Shown in pieces: positions 25,708 to 33,777 of a stretch of 64,000 nucleotides of DNA. Source of the DNA: Micromonospora parva. GTDB lineage: Bacteria; Actinomycetota; Actinomycetes; Mycobacteriales; Micromonosporaceae. The DNA lies in the NCBI RefSeq assembly GCF_000718515.1, contig NZ_JNZS01000001.1:186001-250000 (forward strand), in the 5' to 3' direction. The notes beneath the pieces are model-generated. The model did no database searches. It saw only the letters and a program-made list of their open reading frames with translations, and was not told the origin of the DNA. The translations under genes were made by a program, and so were the position numbers. Positions within the stretch are counted from its first letter, which is position 1, and the number at the start of each line of letters is the position of its first letter.

Positions 25708-26655
25708 ATGATCTGCGGCGTGATCCGATCTGGGCTTCGCCCGTTAACTGGCGTACTGGTCGTGGCGGCCATTCTTGGCGGTGCCGGGTGTGAAGCGTCC
25801 CGGGTGCCTCCCTCGGGCCAGCCGGTCTTCGTCGGCTCGTCCGCGTCGTCGAACCCATCCGCGCCGTCGGTCGCTGCCTCTTCGGTGGGGCCGTCCGCAG
25901 GTGCCGACCCGGCTGTTCCGTCGGCCGGTGTCCCGTCGCCGTCGGCGGTTGCCTCGGTGCCGGGCGCGACGCCGACCGGCACCAGGGCGCCGGTGGTGAA
26001 CAACGGGCCGCGGACCGGTAACAAGGTCGCGTTGACCTTCGACGCGGACATGACCGACGCCATGCTTGCCAGTCTGCGGGCCGGTCGGGTGAAGTCGTAC
26101 GCCAACCTGCACATCCTCGACCTGCTGGAACGGGAGCAGGTGCCGGCGACGTTCTTCCTCACCGGAAAGTGGGTGCGGCGCTATCCGGACGTGACCCGGC
26201 GGATCGCCGACAACCCGCGCTTCGAACTGGCCAACCACACCTACGGGCACGCGGCGTTCACCACTGACTGCTACGACCTGCCCGCACTGCCGGTCGACGA
26301 ACTGGCCCGGGACGTGGCGAAGACCTTCGAGGTGATCAAGCCGTACGGGGGTCGGCAGACCCGCTACTTCCGCTTTCCGGGGCTCTGCCACGACGCGGCG
26401 GCGTTGGAGGCGTTGGCGCCGTTGGGTGTGACGGTTGTCGACGGGGACGTGGTCAGCGGTGATCCGTTCGCGACCGCGTGGAAGCCGTTGGTGCGCGCGG
26501 TGCTGGACCACGTCCGCCCCGGATCCGTGGTGATCATGCATGTGACCGAGGCGAACGCGGCGATGACCGACGAGGCGTTGCCGCACATCCTGGCCGGGTT
26601 GCGCAAGCGAGGGCTGGTGCCGGCGCCGTTGTCCGAGGTACTGGGTGAGGCCTGA
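25708..26655 (+). CDS. lipoprotein-like polysaccharide deacetylase (NodB homology)
   Basis: A 315-residue exported protein. The N-terminus has a hydrophobic core ending ILGGAGC, a lipobox-like site (C28), then a Ser/Pro/Ala-rich linker (residues about 35-105) and a NodB domain. Visible NodB motifs are VALTFDADMTDAM (motif 1, metal Asp), NHTYGHAAF (motif 2, HxxxH) and RYFRFPGLCHD (motif 3). It probably deacetylates peptidoglycan or another N-acetylated glycan at the cell surface. The start is uncertain: ATG 25708 has no ribosome-binding site, and GTG 25720 (which starts IRSGLRPLTG and gives a cleaner signal peptide) is equally plausible. Confidence 0.85.
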   Translation: MICGVIRSGLRPLTGVLVVAAILGGAGCEASRVPPSGQPVFVGSSASSNPSAPSVAASSVGPSAGADPAVPSAGVPSPSAVASVPGATPTGTRAPVVNNGPRTGNKVALTFDADMTDAMLASLRAGRVKSYANLHILDLLEREQVPATFFLTGKWVRRYPDVTRRIADNPRFELANHTYGHAAFTTDCYDLPALPVDELARDVAKTFEVIKPYGGRQTRYFRFPGLCHDAAALEALAPLGVTVVDGDVVSGDPFATAWKPLVRAVLDHVRPGSVVIMHVTEANAAMTDEALPHILAGLRKRGLVPAPLSEVLGEA

Positions 26656-26674
26656 CCGGTGCGCTGACGTCGAT

Positions 26675-27799
26675 TTAGGCGCGCAGGGTGTCGGTCACGA
26701 GCATGAGCACCACGACGCCGGTGACGGCGACGAGTTGGGCGGGGGCGGCCAGGGCAGGGCCGACGGCGGTGGTTGCCAGCGCCGCTAGCGCGGTGGTGGG
26801 TCGGCTGAGGGGGAGGGGGAGTCGCAGGGCGCGGCGGGTGGCGGTGATGCCGATCAGGTAGAGCGCGACGCCACCACTGAGGGCGAGGGCGGCACCGGGG
26901 GTAGCTGGCTCATCGGGATGGGCGACGGCGGCGTGCAGGCCACTGACGGTGGCGATGACCCCGATCAGCAACAGGAAGTGGGGGAGGACGTAGGCGCGGG
27001 CTGCCAGCCGGGTGCGAGTGGCCGGTGCGGCGGCGGCGAGGGCAGCTTCGGCGGGTCGCGTGTCGGTGAAGTACGTCCACCACAGGGCGACGGGTAGGGC
27101 GAGGGCGAGCACGATCGCGGCGGCCTTTCCGGCGGTGAGATCTTCGGTCGGTACGCCCATGCCGATGGCGACGACGGATTCGCCGAGGGCGACGATGACG
27201 AGCAGGCCGTGTCGCTCGACGAAGTGCGCCGGTCGCAGGTGGAAGGCTGCGGGAGCGCCGGTCCAGGAGAGGCGGGGGAGCAGGTAGGGCAGGACGGACT
27301 GGGTGAAGACGGCGGCGGCCCAGAGTGCGGGCACGGCGGGGCCGGTGAACGCGGCGGCGGCCAGGACGAGGAGCGCGGCGGCGATGTTGTAGGGAGCGAG
27401 TCGGAGTGCGCCGCTGCGGGCGTCGGAGTGAAGGAACAGGATGAGGTGGACGGCGACGACGACGAGGTAGCCGACGGCGAAGAGAGCGCCGGTGTGGGTG
27501 AGGGCGTCGGGTAGTGCGACGGCGGTGAGCAGGAAGCCGGCCATGCCGGTGAAGAGCATCAGCCTGGTGGCGTTCCGTCGGGGTGGCAGGTGGTTGTTGA
27601 GCCAGGCGTAGCCGGTGTAGAGGTACCAGAGCAGGCCGAAGATCAGGGCGCTGCTTCCGAATCCAGCCCAGTTGCTGTGGGTTTCGAGGGCGCTGGCAAG
27701 TTGGGTGACGGTGAGCACGAACACGACGTCGAAAAAGACTTCGTCGAGCGTGACCCCGTCGGCCGTGCCCGTTTCGGGCGCTGTCCTCGGGTGTCCCAT
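26675..27799 (-). CDS. LtrA family membrane protein, copy 2
   Basis: A 374-residue multi-spanning protein with the LtrA start VTLDEVFFDVVFVLTVTQLASAL and the central FVERHGLLVIVALGESVVAIGMG segment (ERxxLxxIVxLGES). About ten hydrophobic helices are visible. It is clearly diverged from copy 1 at 16584-17792. Start ATG 27799 has a TAGCGT hexamer (complement of 27808-27813) 8 nt upstream and no ribosome-binding site, so a leaderless transcript is likely; a GTG start at 27829 is less plausible. It is divergent from the ECF sigma gene. Confidence 0.82.
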   Translation of the reverse strand: MGHPRTAPETGTADGVTLDEVFFDVVFVLTVTQLASALETHSNWAGFGSSALIFGLLWYLYTGYAWLNNHLPPRRNATRLMLFTGMAGFLLTAVALPDALTHTGALFAVGYLVVVAVHLILFLHSDARSGALRLAPYNIAAALLVLAAAAFTGPAVPALWAAAVFTQSVLPYLLPRLSWTGAPAAFHLRPAHFVERHGLLVIVALGESVVAIGMGVPTEDLTAGKAAAIVLALALPVALWWTYFTDTRPAEAALAAAAPATRTRLAARAYVLPHFLLLIGVIATVSGLHAAVAHPDEPATPGAALALSGGVALYLIGITATRRALRLPLPLSRPTTALAALATTAVGPALAAPAQLVAVTGVVVLMLVTDTLRA

Positions 27800-27807
27800 G
27801 GTGGTGG

Positions 27808-27813
27808 ACGCTA
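27808..27813 (-). promoter_or_regulatory. -10 hexamer TAGCGT of LtrA copy 2 (leaderless)
   Basis: On the minus strand TAGCGT lies 8 nt before ATG 27799, with no ribosome-binding site between them. Confidence 0.4.
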
Positions 27814-27908
27814 GCCGCAGGCGGTGCACGGCATTCGCGGGTTGGTGATTCTCCTGGGGAGTGCCTGTGGACTGTCACGGTTGGGGGCGCACCGGACATG
27901 GAGTGGGT

Positions 27909-28472
27909 GTGAGCCCCGGGACAGAGCAGGACGAGGACCGATTCCGGCGGGCGTACGCCGAGGATTTCGAGTCGCTGTTGGCGTACGCGTTGCGGCGGGT
28001 CGCGCATCCGGAGGACGCGGCGGACGTGGTCGCGGAGACCTTCCTGGTGGCGTGGCGTCGCCGGCAGGACATTCCGGTTGCCGGTGCGGCCCGGCTGTGG
28101 CTGTACGGGGTCGCGCGGCGGGTGCTGGCGAATCATCACCGTGGGGGTGTTCGCCGGCAGCGCCTCGGTGAGCGGTTACGCCAGCAGATTGCCGCGTCGG
28201 TGACCGATCCGGGCAGTGAGGTGCCGGAGCGGCTTGCCGTTCGGGCGGCCCTGTCGGGTCTGGCCGAGATGGACCGGGAGGTGCTGATGCTGACGGTGTG
28301 GGAGGGGCTGCAGCCGCATGAGGTGGCCGCGGTGCTGGGCGTGTCCGCCGCGGCGGTCCGGACCCGGTTGTCGCGGGCGCGGGTGAGGTTGCGGGCGTTG
28401 GTCGGCGACGATCCGGGGCCGCCCGGACATGTACTCGACGTACTGACCGCATCCACCCGCAAGGAGGACTGA
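27909..28472 (+). CDS. ECF-type RNA polymerase sigma factor
   Basis: A 187-residue sigma factor. Region 2 reads YAEDFESLLAYALRRVAHPEDAADVVAETFLVAWRRRQDIP...ARLWLYGVARRVLANHHR, and region 4 reads LAEMDREVLMLTVWEGLQPHEVAAVLGVSAAAVRTRLSRARVRLR. It directs RNA polymerase to specific promoters. The GTG start at 27909 is supported by GGAG 5 nt upstream; in-frame GTG codons at 27861 and 27903 are alternatives. Its stop overlaps the start of a single-span membrane protein gene (TGATG), the usual sigma/anti-sigma layout. Confidence 0.88.
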   Translation: MSPGTEQDEDRFRRAYAEDFESLLAYALRRVAHPEDAADVVAETFLVAWRRRQDIPVAGAARLWLYGVARRVLANHHRGGVRRQRLGERLRQQIAASVTDPGSEVPERLAVRAALSGLAEMDREVLMLTVWEGLQPHEVAAVLGVSAAAVRTRLSRARVRLRALVGDDPGPPGHVLDVLTASTRKED

Positions 28473-29536
28473 TGAGCACGGAGGAGCGTGCCGACCAGCT
28501 GGTTCGGGATGCCGACCCGGGTGGGCTCGGGATGTTGGGGGACCTCGGTGGGGTGAAGCAGACCCTTCTGGAGGACATCGTGTCCGAGTCGTTGGTTCGG
28601 CGTACCGTCGGGTCGGCGCCGCGGCGGTTGTGGGTGCGTCGCTTCGCGGGCGTCATGACGGCGGCGGCCGTGCTCGTGAGCATCGTGCCGGCGTCCATGG
28701 TGTTGCGGGGGCAGGGCGAGGACGACGCGGTCTCGCCGCTCGTCAGCGCGGGTGCGCGAGCCGGGGCCGTTTTTCCGCCGTCGGCGGTGGAGGCGGCGGA
28801 GAGGAGCCCGCGGTTACTGGTCGACCAGACCGGTTGGACGGTGGCGGCGCTGTCCGAGTTCTCCCAGGACTATGGCACTGTCAGGTTTCGCCGGGGTGCG
28901 CGGGAACTGGAGATGAACTGGTATCCGGCGTCCGTGTACGCGGACCGGTATGCCAATCAGCGCGAGACGGGGCCGGGAAGGTCGGTGCGGGTGGACGATT
29001 GGCCGGCTGATGTGTTTCAGAGCCTCAGCGGTGATTTCACGGTGCTGTTGCGTCCCCGCGACGACCTGGTCGTGGAGATCAAGTCCTCCGAGAACTGGTC
29101 GCGGAAGGACCTGGACCGGGTTCTCGCGGCCATCGTTCGGGTGGATGCGCGGACGTGGTTGGCGGTGCTTCCGGCGGAGATGGTCGTGCCGGTGCGGGAG
29201 CGGGCGGCGAAGGTGCTCGCCGACGTGCCGTTGCCGCCGGGGTTCGATATGGCCGCGCTGGAGGAGATCGGGGTCAGCGACTCGTACCAGTTCAGCGTGG
29301 GGGTGACGTCCCGGGTGGGTTGCGGGTGGATTGAGCAGTGGCGGCGGGCGACAGCGGGCGGGGATGAGGAGGCGGCACGGCAGGCCGCTGAGGCGCTGCG
29401 GGGGAGTCACGGCTGGCGGGTGCTGCGGGACATGGATCAGGCCGGTGACTGGCCGGAGGTGTTCTGGAGGTACGCCGACGAGGTCGCGGCGGGGACGTCG
29501 CCGACAGGGTACGTCGAGGCCCTGGGCTGCCGGTGA
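28472..29536 (+). CDS. single-span membrane protein paired with ECF sigma (CU044_5270-like, candidate anti-sigma factor)
   Basis: A 354-residue protein. Residues 1-55 are cytoplasmic and contain a DLGGVKQTLLEDIVSES helix. One transmembrane helix lies at about 57-77 (RRFAGVMTAAAVLVSIVPASMVL). A large extracellular domain with no obvious enzymatic motif follows (residues 85-354) and includes two cysteines (VGCGWIEQW and LGCR) that could form a disulphide. It resembles the CU044_5270 family that sits next to sigma genes in actinobacteria. ATG 28472 overlaps the sigma stop (TGATG). An anti-sigma or signal-sensing role is inferred from pairing and topology; no zinc-type HxxxCxxC anti-sigma motif is present. 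Confidence 0.65.
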   Translation: MSTEERADQLVRDADPGGLGMLGDLGGVKQTLLEDIVSESLVRRTVGSAPRRLWVRRFAGVMTAAAVLVSIVPASMVLRGQGEDDAVSPLVSAGARAGAVFPPSAVEAAERSPRLLVDQTGWTVAALSEFSQDYGTVRFRRGARELEMNWYPASVYADRYANQRETGPGRSVRVDDWPADVFQSLSGDFTVLLRPRDDLVVEIKSSENWSRKDLDRVLAAIVRVDARTWLAVLPAEMVVPVRERAAKVLADVPLPPGFDMAALEEIGVSDSYQFSVGVTSRVGCGWIEQWRRATAGGDEEAARQAAEALRGSHGWRVLRDMDQAGDWPEVFWRYADEVAAGTSPTGYVEALGCR

Positions 29537-29542
29537 CGGGAA

Positions 29543-29581
29543 CGGCGACACCCCCGGGCAGTCTGCTCGGGGGTGTCGCCG
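29543..29581. terminator. perfect 14-bp hairpin between sigma operon and kamA
   Basis: CGGCGACACCCCCG (29543-29556) pairs with CGGGGGTGTCGCCG (29568-29581). The flanking genes converge, so it can end both transcripts. Confidence 0.8.
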
Positions 29582-29589
29582 TTGGTGGG

Positions 29590-30981
29590 TCAGTCGTCGC
29601 GGTGGTCGTTCCACCACTGCTGGCCGCCCTCGGGGAGGGTGTCGATCGGGTCGTAGTAGGCGTAGCGCTTGTTGAGCGCCTCCAGGTCGGCGGACTCGAT
29701 GGAGGTGCGGTAGTTCTTGGTCCAGTAGGAGATGCCGCGCTCGCGGTCGTAGTCGGTGAGCATGTGCACCCAGCGCTTGCCGACGAACGGGACGTCGCAG
29801 ACGATCCGGGGGGTCGCGTAGCCGGGGAGGTAGCCCATGATGTCGTGCTGGAGCTGCTGGGCGTGCCAGACCGGGACCCGCCAGTGTTCGGCGTTGGGGA
29901 TCATGTCGCACATGTAGAAGTAGTACGGCAGGATCCCGGCTTCGCCTTGCAGGGCGAAGCAGAGGTCGAGCAGTTCCGGGGTGGTGGCGTTGACGCCGCG
30001 CATGAGGACGCCCTGGTTGCGGACGTCGCGGACGCCGACGTCGAGGGCGGTCTGGGCGGCCTTGGCGACCAGTGGGGTGAGCGACTGGGCGTGGTTGACG
30101 TGGGTGTGGATGGCGAGGTTGACGCCGCGGCGGGCGGCGGTGCGGGCGACGCGCTCCAGGCCTTCGACGACGTCGGGTTGCAGCCAGTGCTGGGGGAGGC
30201 CCATGAGGGCTTTGGTGGCGAGCCGGATGTCGCGGACCGTCTCCAGTTCCAGCAGGCGCATGAGGTACGACTCGAGGTTGCGCCAGGGGACGTTGGCCAC
30301 GTCGCCGCCGGAGACGACCACGTCGCGGACGCCGGGGTGAGCCTTGAGGTAGGCGATGTGGGCGTCGTAGCGGTCGACGGGCTTGAGGGTGAGCTTGAGT
30401 TTGTCGACGGCGGGGGTGGAGTTGCCGACGAGGTCCATCCGGGTGCAGTGCCCGCAGTACTGGGGGCAGGTGGAGAGCAGCTCGGCGAGGACCTTGGTGG
30501 GGTAGCGGTGGGTGAGCCCTTCGGCGACCCACATGTCGTGTTCGTGGAGGCTGTCGCGGCTGGCGTAGGGGTGTGAGGGCCAGTCGGTGCGGCGGTCGGA
30601 GGCGACCGGGATCATGTAGCGGCGGATGGGGTCGGCGAGCAGTGCCTCGGTGGTGGGGGTCGCGAACGGCACCATCGTGTTGATCATCTGGGGTGGCACC
30701 AGCATGGACATGGTGGCCAGGGCCTTCTGGTCGGCCTCGAGGTCGGCGTAGAAGGTCTCGTCGATCAGGTCGCCGAAGACGGTGCGGAGCTGCTTGATGT
30801 TCTTGACGCAGTTGACGCGCTGCCACTGGGCGGATTCCCACTGGTCGCGGGTGATGTGGCGCCAGCCGGGGAAGCGGGTCCAGTCCGGTTCGACCAGGGG
30901 GCGGCGGTGGTATTCGTAGGGCTGCCCGGCGGTCGGTGCGGCGACCGGGGCGTGACGGGGGTGCGGGATGGTGTGGGTCAC
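29590..30981 (-). CDS. kamA: lysine 2,3-aminomutase (radical SAM, KamA family)
   Basis: A 463-residue radical SAM/PLP enzyme that converts L-lysine to L-beta-lysine, the first step of lysine fermentation. The [4Fe-4S]/SAM motif CPQYCGHC is intact (C172, C176, C179), followed by KAM-type segments VVVSGGDVANVPW, GVLMRGVNA and ILPYYFYMCDMIPNAEHWRVPV. The usual PLP-lysine loop PGGGGK is replaced by VPFVGKRWVH (K402), so this is a variant branch. The C-terminus also lacks the zinc-site cysteines seen in clostridial enzymes. It is divergent from kdd with a 142-nt shared promoter region and is preceded by a GAGGAGGGG ribosome-binding site. The role is well supported by the neighbouring kamDE, kdd and kal. 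Confidence 0.88.
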   Translation of the reverse strand: MTHTIPHPRHAPVAAPTAGQPYEYHRRPLVEPDWTRFPGWRHITRDQWESAQWQRVNCVKNIKQLRTVFGDLIDETFYADLEADQKALATMSMLVPPQMINTMVPFATPTTEALLADPIRRYMIPVASDRRTDWPSHPYASRDSLHEHDMWVAEGLTHRYPTKVLAELLSTCPQYCGHCTRMDLVGNSTPAVDKLKLTLKPVDRYDAHIAYLKAHPGVRDVVVSGGDVANVPWRNLESYLMRLLELETVRDIRLATKALMGLPQHWLQPDVVEGLERVARTAARRGVNLAIHTHVNHAQSLTPLVAKAAQTALDVGVRDVRNQGVLMRGVNATTPELLDLCFALQGEAGILPYYFYMCDMIPNAEHWRVPVWHAQQLQHDIMGYLPGYATPRIVCDVPFVGKRWVHMLTDYDRERGISYWTKNYRTSIESADLEALNKRYAYYDPIDTLPEGGQQWWNDHRDD

Positions 30982-31028
30982 GGCCCCTCCTCGGTGGTGC
31001 GGCTGATCATCGAAGCCCGAAGGCTACT

Positions 31029-31070
31029 GGAAAATATTCGGTACAGAAACTAGTCTGCCGTAAGTTTTCC
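31029..31070. promoter_or_regulatory. 42-bp imperfect dyad between kamA and kdd
   Basis: The region starts GGAAAA and ends TTTTCC with internal symmetric CGG (31040-31042) and CCG (31058-31060), centred near AACTAGT. It lies in the only AT-rich stretch of the divergent promoter region, so one regulator could control both kamA and the kdd operon. Confidence 0.45.
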
Positions 31071-31123
31071 CGTTACGCGAGCCTTGACCGGGGCTTCGGG
31101 CGGCTGGACAGGGGGAGGTCGGC

Positions 31124-32185
31124 GTGACGTCACCGGTGGGACTGCACCGCGTCGTGCAACCGGCGGGGGTGCTGCCGCAGGCGGCTTGGCGGCTGGACAC
31201 GTCGGCGGTGATCGCGCCGAACGAGGTACGGATCCGGGTGCAGCGGCTCAACCTGGACGCGGCGAGCTTCCGGCAGTTGTCGGAGAAGCACGGCGGTGAC
31301 GGTGACGCGGTCCGCGCCGAGGTACTGGAGATCATTTCGACCCGGGGGAAGATGCAGAACCCGGTGACCGGGTCGGGTGGGATGTTGATCGGCACTGTCG
31401 AGGAGGCCGGTCGGCGCTCCCCGTTGGGGCTCAGGGCGGGCCAGCGGGTCGCCACCCTGGTGTCGTTGACGTTGACGCCGTTGGTGATCACCGACGGGTT
31501 GGCCCGTTGGGACGGGCGCAGCGAGCAGGTGCCGTGCGACGGGTGGGCGATCCTGTTCGCGCGGTCCATCGCCGCGGTGCTGCCCGAGGACGAGGACCCG
31601 CAGTTGTCCCTGGCCGTGCTGGACGTGTGCGGGGCGCCCGCGCTGACCGCCCGGGTGGTGTCGCGCTACGTCGAGGACCGGCGGCGCGCCGGTGACCCGT
31701 CGCCGGTGCGGGTCGCGGTGATCGGTGGAGCGGGCAAGAGCGGGTCGCTGTCGCTGGCTGCGGCACGGCGCGCGGGCGCCGCCCGTACCGTCGGGGTGGT
31801 GCCGGTGGCGGCGGAGCGCGACGCGCTGACGGCCGCCGGTCTGGCGTCGGTGGTGGCGTTGGCAGACGCCCGCGACCCGGTGGGGTTGTCCACGGCGGTG
31901 ACCACCGCGCTGGGTGCCCCGGCGGACGTGACGGTGGTCTGCGTGGACGTGCCGGGGTGTGAGCACGGGGCGGTGTTGGCCACCGCGGACGGCGGCACGG
32001 TGATTTTCTTCTCGATGGCGACGAGCTTCTCCGCTGCGGCGTTGGGTGCGGAGGGGTTGGCGGCGGACGTGACGATGCTGGTCGGCAACGGGTACGTGCC
32101 GGGGCACGCGGAGCTGGCGTTGGGGTTGTTGCGGGCCGAGCCGGGGGTGCGTCAGCTGTTCGCGGCGCGGGTCGCGGCAGACTGA
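31124..32185 (+). CDS. kdd: L-erythro-3,5-diaminohexanoate dehydrogenase
   Basis: A 353-residue NAD(P)-dependent dehydrogenase of the lysine fermentation pathway. It deaminates 3,5-diaminohexanoate to 5-amino-3-oxohexanoate. The sequence follows the known Kdd pattern closely: GLHRVVQPAGVLPQAAWRLD, VQRLNLDAASFRQL, GKMQNPVTGSGGMLIGTVEE, RVATLVSLTLTPLVI and the Rossmann segment VRVAVIGGAGKSGSLSL. The GTG start has GGGGGAGG 7-9 nt upstream. It is the first gene of the kdd-amidohydrolase-kamD-kamE-kal-mutL operon; the next gene starts 4 nt after its stop. Confidence 0.92.
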   Translation: MTSPVGLHRVVQPAGVLPQAAWRLDTSAVIAPNEVRIRVQRLNLDAASFRQLSEKHGGDGDAVRAEVLEIISTRGKMQNPVTGSGGMLIGTVEEAGRRSPLGLRAGQRVATLVSLTLTPLVITDGLARWDGRSEQVPCDGWAILFARSIAAVLPEDEDPQLSLAVLDVCGAPALTARVVSRYVEDRRRAGDPSPVRVAVIGGAGKSGSLSLAAARRAGAARTVGVVPVAAERDALTAAGLASVVALADARDPVGLSTAVTTALGAPADVTVVCVDVPGCEHGAVLATADGGTVIFFSMATSFSAAALGAEGLAADVTMLVGNGYVPGHAELALGLLRAEPGVRQLFAARVAAD

Positions 32186-32189
32186 GGTC

Positions 32190-33755
32190 ATGACGAACCC
32201 CTCGACGTTGTATCGCGGCGGCGTGCTGCACTGCCCCGCCGACCCGAGTGCGACCGCGCTGCTGGTGTCCGGTGGGCGGATCGCCTGGTTGGGCACCGAT
32301 GGTGACGCGCCGTCGGCCGACCGGGTGGTGGACCTGGGTGGGGCGCTGGTGACGCCGGCGTTCGTGGACGCGCACGTGCACGCCACCGACACCGGGTTGG
32401 CGTTGTCCGGGCTGGAGTTGTCGCGGGTGCGCTCGGCCGGGCAGCTGCTCGACGCGGTGGCCGGGTTCGCGGCGGGTCTGCCGGCGGACGCGGTGGTGCT
32501 GGGGCACGGCTGGGACGAGTCGGGTTGGTCGGATCCGACGTTGCCGGACGCGGCGGCGTTGGACCGGGCGGCCGGTGGCCGGCGGGTGTACCTGTCGCAG
32601 GCGTCGATCCATTCGGCGTTGGTGTCCTCGGCGATGCTGGCGGCGTGTCCGCAGGCGGCGACCGAGGCCGGGTACGACGCGTCGGGGTGGTTGCGGCGCG
32701 ACGCGCACCATGTGGTGCGGGCGGCCGCGCAGGGGTCGGTGAGTCGGGCGCAGCGGGTCGCGGCGCAGCGGGTGGCGTTGGCGCACGCGGCGTCGTTGGG
32801 CATCGCGGCGGTGCACGAGTGCGGTGGTCCGGAGATCTCCGACGAGGAGGACTTCACCGGTCTGCTGGGCATCTCCGGGGCGGGGTTGCCGGAGGTGTAC
32901 GGGTACTGGGGTGAGCTGGGTGGCGCGGCGCGGGCCCGGGAGTTGGGTGCGGTGGGCGCCGGTGGGGACCTGTTCGCCGACGGGGCGTTGGGGTCGCGGA
33001 CGGCGCACGTGTCGCAGCCGTACGGCGACGGTGACGGGTGCGGGCACGGGTACCTGACGGCCGAGCAGGTCCGCGATCACCTGCTGGACTGTGCGGCGCA
33101 CGGCCTGCAGGGCGGGTTCCACGCCATCGGTGACGCGGCGATCGGCACGGTCCTGGACGGGTTCGCGGCGGCGGCGCGGACGGTGGGGGTGGAGCGATTG
33201 CGGGCGGCCCGGCACCGCATCGAGCACGCGGAGATCATGAACAAGCGGTTGATCGCGCGGTTCGTGGAGTACGGGGTGGTGGCGAGCATGCAGCCGGCGT
33301 TCGACCGGTTGTGGGGTGGCGCGGGTCGGATGTACGAGGCGCGGTTGGGGTTGGACCGGTCGTTGGAGTCGAACCCGATGGGTGCGATGCACTCGGTGGG
33401 GGTGGCGTTGGCGTTCGGGTCGGATTCGCCGGTGACGCCGCTGGACCCGTGGGGGTCGGTGCGGGCGGCGGCGGCGCACCACAACCCGGCGCAGCGGATG
33501 GGGGTGCGCTCGGCGTTCGCGGCGCACACCCGGGGTGGGTGGCGGGCGGTGCACCTGGACGTCGAGGGGGTTCTGGCGTTGGGTGCGCCGGCGACGTTCG
33601 CGGTGTGGTCGACACCGGCGGGGGTGCAGCGGGGTCTGCCGGTGTTGCTGGCCGAGGACCCGGAGCAGTGGGGTCCGGACGACCCGACGCCGCTGCCGGT
33701 GTGTCGGCGTCTGGTGCTGCGCGGTGAGGTCATCTACGAGGAAGGGTCGTCGTGA
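32190..33755 (+). CDS. amidohydrolase family protein (YtcJ-like) inside the lysine operon
   Basis: A 521-residue metal-dependent hydrolase of the amidohydrolase_3/YtcJ group. Metal-binding motifs visible are ALVTPAFVDAHVHATD (HxH), GGFHAIGDAAIG (His), ARHRIEHAEIM (His) and AFGSDSPVTPLDPW (Asp). Its substrate is unknown. It is inserted between kdd and kamD, spaced 4 and 22 nt from them, so it is translated with the pathway. It could act on a cyclised or acylated pathway intermediate, or be a side enzyme; no homologous step is known in the classic pathway. Start ATG 32190 follows the kdd stop directly. Confidence 0.8.
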   Translation: MTNPSTLYRGGVLHCPADPSATALLVSGGRIAWLGTDGDAPSADRVVDLGGALVTPAFVDAHVHATDTGLALSGLELSRVRSAGQLLDAVAGFAAGLPADAVVLGHGWDESGWSDPTLPDAAALDRAAGGRRVYLSQASIHSALVSSAMLAACPQAATEAGYDASGWLRRDAHHVVRAAAQGSVSRAQRVAAQRVALAHAASLGIAAVHECGGPEISDEEDFTGLLGISGAGLPEVYGYWGELGGAARARELGAVGAGGDLFADGALGSRTAHVSQPYGDGDGCGHGYLTAEQVRDHLLDCAAHGLQGGFHAIGDAAIGTVLDGFAAAARTVGVERLRAARHRIEHAEIMNKRLIARFVEYGVVASMQPAFDRLWGGAGRMYEARLGLDRSLESNPMGAMHSVGVALAFGSDSPVTPLDPWGSVRAAAAHHNPAQRMGVRSAFAAHTRGGWRAVHLDVEGVLALGAPATFAVWSTPAGVQRGLPVLLAEDPEQWGPDDPTPLPVCRRLVLRGEVIYEEGSS

Positions 33756-33777
33756 GCGAGCAGATGAGCGGTGTGGC

